64,000 nucleotides of DNA. Source: Leptolyngbyaceae cyanobacterium C42_A2020_001 (lineage in GTDB: Bacteria > Cyanobacteriota > Cyanobacteriia > Leptolyngbyales > Leptolyngbyaceae). Both the position numbers and the translations under genes were made by a program. Positions 58,042 to 64,000 of this stretch are shown here, in pieces. The first letter of the stretch is position 1. The number at the start of each line of letters is the position of its first letter. A model generated the notes under the pieces. That model saw only the letters and a program-made list of their open reading frames with translations. It did not search any database and was not told the origin of the DNA. Where the stretch lies: assembly GCA_015272515.1 (NCBI GenBank), contig JACYLN010000064.1, positions 62,001 to 126,000 on the forward strand. Reading direction: 5' to 3'.

Positions 58042-60486
58042 ATGCGTATTTCTTTAAACTGGTTGCGAGAACTGGTTGATATTAATCTGTCGGCAGAAGA
58101 GTTGGCAGAGATGCTAACAATGGCAGGGTTTGAAGTCGAAGACATTGAAGATCGTCGCACCTGGGCAGATGGTGTGGTGGTCGGCAAAGTGTTGGAGCGG
58201 GAACAACACCCCAACGCCGACAAATTGAGCGTCTGTCAGGTAGATATTGGCACAGAAACCCCTTCTACCATTGTTTGTGGTGCCGCCAATGTGAAAGCGG
58301 GGTTGTATGTCCCTGTTGCCACACTGGGCACGTTTTTGCCAAAAGTGGGCGATGCTGGCTTGAAAATTAAGCCTGCTAAACTGCGCGGTGTTGCTTCAGA
58401 AGGGATGATTTGTTCCCTGGCAGAGTTGGGATTAGCAAAAGAATCGGCTGGGATTCACAGTTTTGAGCAAGTGGGCTTAAAACCTGGCATGGATGCCCGT
58501 CCGTTGTTGGGGCTGGATGATGTGATTTTAGACCTGACCTCTACGGCAAACCGGGCAGATGCCTTGAGCATGGTGGGGATTGCACGGGAGATTACAGCAC
58601 TGACGGGGGCGGAACTGCGATTGCCTCAGCCTCCCAAACTGGCAATTGAATCAAATCCAAAAGCCTTGACCCTAAAAATTTCGGAACCGCAGGCGTGCCC
58701 AACTTACATTGGCACCGTGCTCGAAAATGTGACGATCGCCCCCTCGCCGCTTTGGCTCCAACAGCGCTTGCAGGCTTCCGGCATTCGTCCGATTAACAAC
58801 GTGGTGGATATCACGAACTACATCTTGCTGGAATGGGGGCAGCCACTCCACGCCTTTGATCGCGATCGCCTCCAGGCAGTTAGCAACAGCAAAGCTCTGC
58901 AACTTGGGGTGCGCTTTGCCGAAGCGGGAGAAACCTTGAAAACGTTGGATGGACAAACGCGATCGCTGACCGAACAAGCCTTGCTAATCACCGCTAATAA
59001 TCAACCCGTGGCGCTGGCAGGGGTGATGGGCGGCGAAGACACGGAAGTTCACGCTGCAACCACCAACCTGATGCTGGAAGCAGCTCTGTTTGACTCTGCC
59101 GCCATTCGTCGTTCCGCGCGATCGCAGGGGTTGCGAACCGAAGCCTCTGCCCGGTACGAACGAGGGATTAACCAGGCAGAATTGGATGTCGCCTGTCGTC
59201 GTGCCCTAGGATTAATCACGGAGTTTGCAGGCGGCGCGATCGTCGCTCAAGAAGTTGCTGATACCCGCAGCAGTGTGGGCACCACGCGATCGATTGAACT
59301 ACGGATCGATCGGGTTAACCAAATTCTGGGACCTGTGACGATTGGGGATGATGTGGGCGATCTGCAACCCGCCGAAGTCGAACGTATTCTCAAAGCGTTG
59401 GGTTGCGAAGTTTCGCCCCTCAAAAATGGTGACGTTTGGAGTGTAACTGTTCCTCCCTACCGCTATCGTGACCTGGAACGAGAAATTGATTTAATCGAAG
59501 AAATTGCTCGACTTTACGGCTACAACAATTTTTGCGAAACCTTACCCGACAAAACCGAACCGGGCTATTTGTCCGTTGAACAATCCCTGACTCGCAAACT
59601 GCGGGAAGTATTTCGAGCGATCGGCTTAACGGAACTGTCTCACTACTCCCTGGTGAAGCCCGGACAGGATCGCCAGATTGTTCTGAGAAACCCCCTCTTC
59701 CCCGATTATTCTGCCCTGCGGACGGATTTGCTCAGCGGGTTAATCGATGCCTTCCAATTCAACCTGGAACAGGGCAACGGGACACTCAACGGCTTTGAGA
59801 TTGGGCATATTTTCTGGCTGGAAGAAGATGGGCTGAGTGAAGCGGAAGCGATCGCAGGCATTTTAGGCGGCGACCCTACTCAGGGTAAATGGGCGCAGAA
59901 TGGACGCGACCAACCCATGACCTGGTTTGAAGCGAAAGGTTTGTTAGAAAGTGCCTTCCATCGCCTGGGTCTGGTCGTTGAATACCAGCCCGATCTCCGC
60001 GATGAACGGCTCCACCCCGGTCGAACGGCTTCTTTGTGGCTGCGGGGCAATCGCCTCGGTACCTTTGGTCAACTCCATCCCCAACTGCGGCTAGAACGTG
60101 GTTTCCCCGATGAAGTCTACGCCTTTGAGTTGGATATGAACGTGCTCTTGAGCGAACTGGATCAGGATAACATTCTTGTCCCTACGTTCAAGCCTTATTC
60201 TGCCTACCCTGCATCCGATCGCGACATTGCCTTCTTCATCCCTATCCAGTATTCCGTTGCCGAAATCGACCGCTCGATTCGCAAAGCGGCAGGCACCCTG
60301 CTGGAGTCGGTTGAATTGTTTGATGAATATCGCGGCAACAATGTCCCGGAAGGGCAACGCAGTCTGGCGTTTCGCTTAGTCTACCGAGCCAGCGATCGCA
60401 CCCTCAAAGATGAAGACATCGAACCTGTGCATCAAAAAGTGCGCGAAACCCTGGTCGAAAAATTCCGTGTTGATCTAAGAAGTTAA
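58042..60486 (+). CDS. pheT: Phenylalanyl-tRNA synthetase beta subunit
   Basis: 814 residues. Half of the alpha2-beta2 synthetase; it reads tRNA-Phe and edits mischarged tyrosine. In order: an EMAP-type tRNA-binding domain ([21 protein letters not shown], about 45-150), the B3/4 editing region, B5 (DRVNQILG, about 410-480), the synthetase-like core, and a ferredoxin-fold anticodon-binding domain at the C terminus ([18 protein letters not shown]). pheS is not in this window. YciI follows two bases later. Confidence 0.97.
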   Translation: MRISLNWLRELVDINLSAEELAEMLTMAGFEVEDIEDRRTWADGVVVGKVLEREQHPNADKLSVCQVDIGTETPSTIVCGAANVKAGLYVPVATLGTFLPKVGDAGLKIKPAKLRGVASEGMICSLAELGLAKESAGIHSFEQVGLKPGMDARPLLGLDDVILDLTSTANRADALSMVGIAREITALTGAELRLPQPPKLAIESNPKALTLKISEPQACPTYIGTVLENVTIAPSPLWLQQRLQASGIRPINNVVDITNYILLEWGQPLHAFDRDRLQAVSNSKALQLGVRFAEAGETLKTLDGQTRSLTEQALLITANNQPVALAGVMGGEDTEVHAATTNLMLEAALFDSAAIRRSARSQGLRTEASARYERGINQAELDVACRRALGLITEFAGGAIVAQEVADTRSSVGTTRSIELRIDRVNQILGPVTIGDDVGDLQPAEVERILKALGCEVSPLKNGDVWSVTVPPYRYRDLEREIDLIEEIARLYGYNNFCETLPDKTEPGYLSVEQSLTRKLREVFRAIGLTELSHYSLVKPGQDRQIVLRNPLFPDYSALRTDLLSGLIDAFQFNLEQGNGTLNGFEIGHIFWLEEDGLSEAEAIAGILGGDPTQGKWAQNGRDQPMTWFEAKGLLESAFHRLGLVVEYQPDLRDERLHPGRTASLWLRGNRLGTFGQLHPQLRLERGFPDEVYAFELDMNVLLSELDQDNILVPTFKPYSAYPASDRDIAFFIPIQYSVAEIDRSIRKAAGTLLESVELFDEYRGNNVPEGQRSLAFRLVYRASDRTLKDEDIEPVHQKVRETLVEKFRVDLRS

Positions 60487-60488
60487 CT

Positions 60489-60758
60489 ATGCCGAAATAC
60501 ATTATGTTGGGCAGTTATTGCGACGATGTGCTGGAAAAACGTGCCCCCTATCGCCAGGCGCATCTGGATGGACTCGCCAAACAAAAAGAGTCAGGGGTTT
60601 TAATTACCATTGGACCAACCAAAGACCTGACTCAGTGTTTTGGTATTTACGAAGCCGATACTGAATCAACTGTTCGTGAACTGGTTGAATCTGATCCTTA
60701 TTGGCAAAATGGCATCTGGACAGAGTACGAAGTGAAGGAGTGGATTCAGGCAATTTGA
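60489..60758 (+). CDS. YciI-family protein
   Basis: 89 residues. KYIMLGSYCDDVLEKRAPYRQAH and ESGVLITIGPTKD fit the YciI/YCII fold, a small dimeric ferredoxin-like domain with a His-Asp-type pair (here D and H near RQAHLDG). The E. coli relative is associated with stress; the reaction is unclear. It starts two bases after pheT stops, so it is probably co-expressed. Confidence 0.85.
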   Translation: MPKYIMLGSYCDDVLEKRAPYRQAHLDGLAKQKESGVLITIGPTKDLTQCFGIYEADTESTVRELVESDPYWQNGIWTEYEVKEWIQAI

Positions 60759-60822
60759 GCAGTCGCGATCGCGCTCCTTCAAGCAACGATCCAGCCCACC
60801 CGCCAGATCAATCAGAGTCAGG

Positions 60823-61317
60823 TTATTGCCTGATTACTAACCCAGTTCCAGAATTAGACAAGCCGGAGTAGAGTTCTGGAATATGGTGCGGGTATAGAAA
60901 ATAGCCCAAATCATAGGGAATAGCGAAATCCAGAGTGAGGCGATGCCAGAAATAAGAAAAAATCATTCCTGTGTCAATCCCGTCTCCTTGAACGGTGTGT
61001 TTCCAACTATCCGGTGTGGCATAACTTGCTTCCAATAAGTAGCAATGGCGCTGTGAAATTAGCTTTCGTGGTTGGCACCAGCAAATCTCAGCCACCCCAA
61101 GTTTGCGAATCACCCTGAGATGCTTCAAGCCAGACTCTTCCCAAATTTCTCGGTGCAATGCTTGTTCCAATGACTCTCCTGGATCAACTCCACCCCCTGG
61201 AATTTGCAGCGGTGCTTCTGGACAGTCGGGATGGCGAAACAGCAGCAATTGGTAATCGCCTTCAACACGTTTGCGGATGATATAAGCACCGACCCGAACG
61301 GTAGTGAGTAAATCCAT
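60823..61317 (-). CDS. NUDIX hydrolase
   Basis: About 164 residues from ATG 61317 (MDLLTTVRVGAYIIRKR). The Nudix box is complete: GGGVDPGESLEQALHREIWE followed by ESGL, with the catalytic REIWEE glutamates. It hydrolyses a nucleoside diphosphate linked to another group; the substrate cannot be predicted. The in-frame extension to 61374 has no matching sequence and was not used. Confidence 0.88.
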   Translation of the reverse strand: MDLLTTVRVGAYIIRKRVEGDYQLLLFRHPDCPEAPLQIPGGGVDPGESLEQALHREIWEESGLKHLRVIRKLGVAEICWCQPRKLISQRHCYLLEASYATPDSWKHTVQGDGIDTGMIFSYFWHRLTLDFAIPYDLGYFLYPHHIPELYSGLSNSGTGLVIRQ

Positions 61318-61491
61318 TATGGGTTTCGCAGATAGTTGAAATCGGTTTGGTTGTTTAACATCACATCTGGTCAACGATATTTCGGATTTGCAAACGGTTT
61401 ACCTGCACCAATTTGTCGTGAGTGTTCTCTGGTTATCATTCACAGTGACTGTTCTCTCGCTATCATCATCCATACATCAAGAGGTTTTATC

Positions 61492-62607
61492 GTGCACGAT
61501 TCACTCAAACTACTGGAGTCAGTTCAGCTTGGGCCTTACACGCTCAAAAATCGCATGGTGATGGCACCCCTGACGCGCAATCGGGCGGGCGCAGGCAATG
61601 TTCCCCATTCATTAAATGCTGAGTATTACAAACAGCGGGCCTCTGCTGGGTTAATTATTACGGAGGCAACGCAGATCTCACCTCAGGGGCAAGGCTACCC
61701 CAGCACGCCAGGCATTCATTCTGTTGAGCAAGTGGAAGGCTGGAAGTTAATCACTCAAGCGGTACATGATCATCAGGGCGTGATTTTTCAACAACTCTGG
61801 CACGTGGGTAGGATTTCCCATCCATCGTTACAGCCCAATGGCGAATTGCCTGTGGCTCCCAGCGCGCTCGCTCCAGAGGGTGAAGCCAGTACGTTTTCCG
61901 GTCCGCAACCGTTTGTCACACCCCGCGCCCTGGAAACTGAGGAAATCCCAGCAGTGGTGGAACAATATCGTCAGGCAGCCAAAAATGCGTTAGTAGCCGG
62001 ATTTGATGGGGTTGAAATTCATGGAGCCAATGGATACCTGGTTGATCAGTTTTTGCATGATGGCTCCAACCACCGCAGCGATCGCTATGGTGGGTCAATT
62101 GCCAATCGAGTACGCTTTTTGTTGGAAGTCGTTGAAGCCGTGATTGAGGTGTGGGGCAGCGATCGCGTGGGGCTGCGACTTTCGCCCAGTGGCACCTTTG
62201 GTAGCATGGCTGACTCTGACCCTAAAGCCCTATTCACCTATGTAGTGGAGGCGTTGAATCCCTTTAATCTGGCGTACTTGCACCTGGTAGAACCACGGGT
62301 GCAGGGTAATCGGGACGAAGAAAATCCTGACATGGCCCTTAGTACTCACTATTTCCGCACAATTTACAATGGACTGTTGATCAGTGCTGGTGGGCACGAT
62401 CGCGAGACAGGTGAAGCAACCTTGCAGGCAGGAGATGCCGACCTGATCGCCTACGGCAGACTGTTCATCTCCAACCCAGATTTGCCCAAACGCTTTCCTC
62501 TGGATGCACCCCTCACTCCCTACGATCGCGACACATTTTATGGCGGCAACGAGCGTGGCTACACCGATTATCCATTCCTTGAAATGCAAACCGCGGAAGC
62601 ATCATGA
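61492..62607 (+). CDS. Old yellow enzyme family oxidoreductase
   Basis: 371 residues. FMN-dependent NAD(P)H:flavin oxidoreductase/alkene reductase. KNRMVMAPLTRNRAGAGN begins the barrel; QLWHVGRISH, VEIHGANGYLVDQFLHD (with the substrate-activating His/Asn pair) and RSDRYGGSIANR are family hallmarks. I start at GTG 61492 (VHDSLKLLESVQL), which has AGAGG seven bases upstream; codons back to 61336 are in frame but read as unlikely protein. Its stop overlaps the start of a glutathione S-transferase gene, so the two probably handle the same electrophiles. Confidence 0.92.
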   Translation: MHDSLKLLESVQLGPYTLKNRMVMAPLTRNRAGAGNVPHSLNAEYYKQRASAGLIITEATQISPQGQGYPSTPGIHSVEQVEGWKLITQAVHDHQGVIFQQLWHVGRISHPSLQPNGELPVAPSALAPEGEASTFSGPQPFVTPRALETEEIPAVVEQYRQAAKNALVAGFDGVEIHGANGYLVDQFLHDGSNHRSDRYGGSIANRVRFLLEVVEAVIEVWGSDRVGLRLSPSGTFGSMADSDPKALFTYVVEALNPFNLAYLHLVEPRVQGNRDEENPDMALSTHYFRTIYNGLLISAGGHDRETGEATLQAGDADLIAYGRLFISNPDLPKRFPLDAPLTPYDRDTFYGGNERGYTDYPFLEMQTAEAS

Positions 62608-63308
62608 TTGAGCTTTATTATTGGCCCACACCGAACGGTCACAAAGTTACCATTTTTTTGGAAGAAACTGAGTTAGAGTACCGCATCGTGCCGATCGATA
62701 TTGGTGTAGGGGATCAGTTCAAGCCTGAGTTTCTCAAGATTGCGCCAAACAACAGAATGCCTGCCATTGTGGATTTGGCTCCTGTGGATGGTGGAGAACC
62801 AATTTCCGTGTTTGAGTCGGGGGCAATTCTGCTGTATCTGGCGGAAAAAACCGGAAAATTCTTGCCAACCACTCTGCGCGATCGCAAAACGGTGATGGAG
62901 TGGCTGTTCTGGCAGATGGGTGGATTAGGTCCAATGGCAGGGCAAAATCACCACTTTACTCAGTACGCGCCCGAAAAAATTCCCTATGCCATTGAGCGCT
63001 ATGTGAACGAAACCAACCGACTTTACGGCGTGTTAAACCGCCAGCTAGAGGGACGGGATTACATCGCCGGAGCCTATTCCATTGCAGACATAGCGTGTTA
63101 CCCGTGGATTGTGCCTTACGAGCGGCAGCAGCAGCAGCTAGAGGATTTTCCCAATTTGCAACGCTGGTTTGAAAGGATGCGCGATCGCCCAGCGGTAGTT
63201 TGCGCCTACGCAAAAGGGCAACCTTTCAGCAATCGCCCAACTGTGAATGAGGAAAGCCGAAAGATCCTGTTTGGGCAAACGGCAGCCTCCGTTTCACCTC
63301 AACCCTAA
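62604..63308 (+). CDS. Glutathione S-transferase
   Basis: 234 residues with an N-terminal thioredoxin fold (ELYYWPTPNGHKVTIFLEE, APNNRMPAIVD, FESGAILLYLAE) and a helical C-terminal domain (WLFWQMGGLGPMAGQN, SIADIACYPWI). The NNRMPAI cis-Pro and ESGAI glutathione-gamma-Glu motifs are intact; the pattern resembles YfcG/YghU-type enzymes. It overlaps the preceding oxidoreductase by four bases (ATGA), so they form a detoxification pair. Confidence 0.93.
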   Translation: MIELYYWPTPNGHKVTIFLEETELEYRIVPIDIGVGDQFKPEFLKIAPNNRMPAIVDLAPVDGGEPISVFESGAILLYLAEKTGKFLPTTLRDRKTVMEWLFWQMGGLGPMAGQNHHFTQYAPEKIPYAIERYVNETNRLYGVLNRQLEGRDYIAGAYSIADIACYPWIVPYERQQQQLEDFPNLQRWFERMRDRPAVVCAYAKGQPFSNRPTVNEESRKILFGQTAASVSPQP

Positions 63309-63312
63309 ATTC

Positions 63313-63687
63313 CTATTTACCTGTCTCCATCTGCCGCTTCATTTGTTGTCGGGCAGTTTGCAGAATCGTCCGCAAGGTGGCTTTTTGCTGGTCATCCAGC
63401 TTAAACGAGGAGAACGTTTGACGGACGGTATCAGTGCGGCGCTGCGACTCTACCCGGTCAATCTTTTTGGGATCGAGTCCGTTAGCGATCAGGTCTTCCA
63501 TTTGATCCAGGGCAAACTCACCGATCGCTTCAATGGCTCTGCGCTGCTGAGGGTTGAGCTTAAAATCGAACCCTGCGACAGAATTTTCAGCAGGTGAAGC
63601 AGATTGAGCCATGACAGCCGTTGAGGGTGCACAGGTAAAACCAAGCGCGATCGCACCAGAAAACAGCAAGGTTGATTTTAGCTTCAT
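63313..63687 (-). CDS. Small exported helical protein, Spy-like
   Basis: About 124 residues from ATG 63687. A signal peptide (MKLKSTLLFSGAIALGFTC...AVMA-QSA) is followed by a short linker and a mostly helical, charged domain: LNPQQRRAIEAIGEFALDQ and LDDQQKATLRTILQTARQQM, with two LxxxQ-type motifs like those of Spy/CpxP periplasmic chaperones. The similarity is in pattern only. The longer frame to 63816 is not used because the signal peptide fixes the start. Confidence 0.7.
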   Translation of the reverse strand: MKLKSTLLFSGAIALGFTCAPSTAVMAQSASPAENSVAGFDFKLNPQQRRAIEAIGEFALDQMEDLIANGLDPKKIDRVESQRRTDTVRQTFSSFKLDDQQKATLRTILQTARQQMKRQMETGK

Positions 63688-63815
63688 AGGAATATCCGCT
63701 TCATAATGAGAAGTCACTTGCAAAGATGCATTTGTAGACTTTTTTACCGCAAAAAAGTTGCATCTGTCCGTAGCGATCGCGATAAAAATTGAATGATGCC
63801 GATTGGAGAAACCCA

Positions 63816-64000
63816 TTGTCTTTACAAGCCATCACCCTTCCCCCTGCCCACAACCAGCCTGCCAAAGGGTTAATCGTTCTGCTGCATGGCTGGGGCGCAA
63901 ATTTTCAGGATTTGCCCCCAATTGCAGAATGCATGAATTTGTCTGAGTATCAACTTGTTTTTCCCGATGCGCCCTTTCCCCATCCCTACAATCCCACTGG
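63816..64000 (+). CDS. Carboxylesterase/alpha-beta hydrolase, N-terminal part
   Basis: Runs off the right edge; 61 residues visible. LIVLLHGWGANFQDL carries the oxyanion HGWG motif and LVFPDAPFPHPYNPTG the next conserved strand of the carboxylesterase/phospholipase (Abhydrolase_2) family. The start is TTG 63816, seven bases after GGAG; no closer ATG is in frame before it. Divergent from the small helical gene. Confidence 0.75.
   Translation, partial: MSLQAITLPPAHNQPAKGLIVLLHGWGANFQDLPPIAECMNLSEYQLVFPDAPFPHPYNPT

Overview
The window is chromosomal DNA of an oxygenic cyanobacterium. It carries psaA and psaB, cytochrome c6, two glutamate synthases (one with the ferredoxin-type insertion), crtE, and an SpkB-type kinase with pentapeptide repeats. 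The palindrome GCGATCGC (HIP1) is scattered throughout, which is typical of many cyanobacterial genomes. The intergenic simple repeats and gene set suggest a filamentous, Leptolyngbya-like lineage, but the sequence alone does not fix the genus. I saw no rRNA, tRNA, CRISPR array, transposase or prophage.

Layout. 1-3.2 kb: petJ (cytochrome c6) with a translationally coupled His-rich exported protein, divergent from a BlaI/BlaR-type pair that matches PetR/PetP, the copper-responsive regulators of the plastocyanin/cytochrome c6 switch; an O-methyltransferase follows. 3.4-5.4 kb: a GNAT acetyltransferase and gltD. 5.5-8.9 kb: an accessory islet holding one nonsense-interrupted small gene and eight tightly packed minus-strand genes (methyltransferase-like, two DUF4926, DUF6883, M15-like peptidase, three small unknowns, two of which may form a split Mrr-like nuclease). 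9-13.6 kb: gltB. 14-20.5 kb: two small unknown genes, a structured intergenic element, a strong terminator, psaB and psaA, and a long psaA leader. 20.5-33.5 kb: a proline-rich exported protein and a TonB-like protein, cobI, a lipase-like hydrolase, a DUF433/PIN-like toxin-antitoxin pair whose toxin carries a stop codon, a lipoprotein, folD, crtE, a DUF212 membrane protein, a SUKH-type protein, thiE, and a beta-helix/SPOR protein. 33.5-39 kb: the str operon rpsL-rpsG-fusA-tufA-rpsJ preceded by a HesB/IscA-type gene. 39-47.3 kb: a mannose-6-phosphate isomerase-type cupin, a phosphodiester glycosidase-type protein, glsF (Fd-GOGAT) and a LuxR-type regulator. 48-64 kb: a trypsin-like protease with a small beta-sandwich partner, a phosphoketolase-like enzyme next to glgX, a split ThrE-type exporter, an SpkB-like kinase, pheT, YciI, NUDIX, an old yellow enzyme coupled to a glutathione S-transferase, a small exported helical protein and the start of an esterase.

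How parts work together. Nitrogen assimilation is heavily represented: NAD(P)H-GOGAT (gltB, gltD) and Fd-GOGAT (glsF) are all in one 64-kb window. Photosynthetic electron flow is represented by petJ with its presumed copper regulators and by psaAB. Carbon release from glycogen (glgX) sits directly upstream of a phosphoketolase-like gene on the same strand.

The best candidates for something undescribed are the eight-gene islet between gltB and gltD, including the DUF6883/DUF4926 overlap and the split nuclease-like pair, the petJ-coupled His-rich protein, and the protease/beta-sandwich pair opposite a LuxR regulator.
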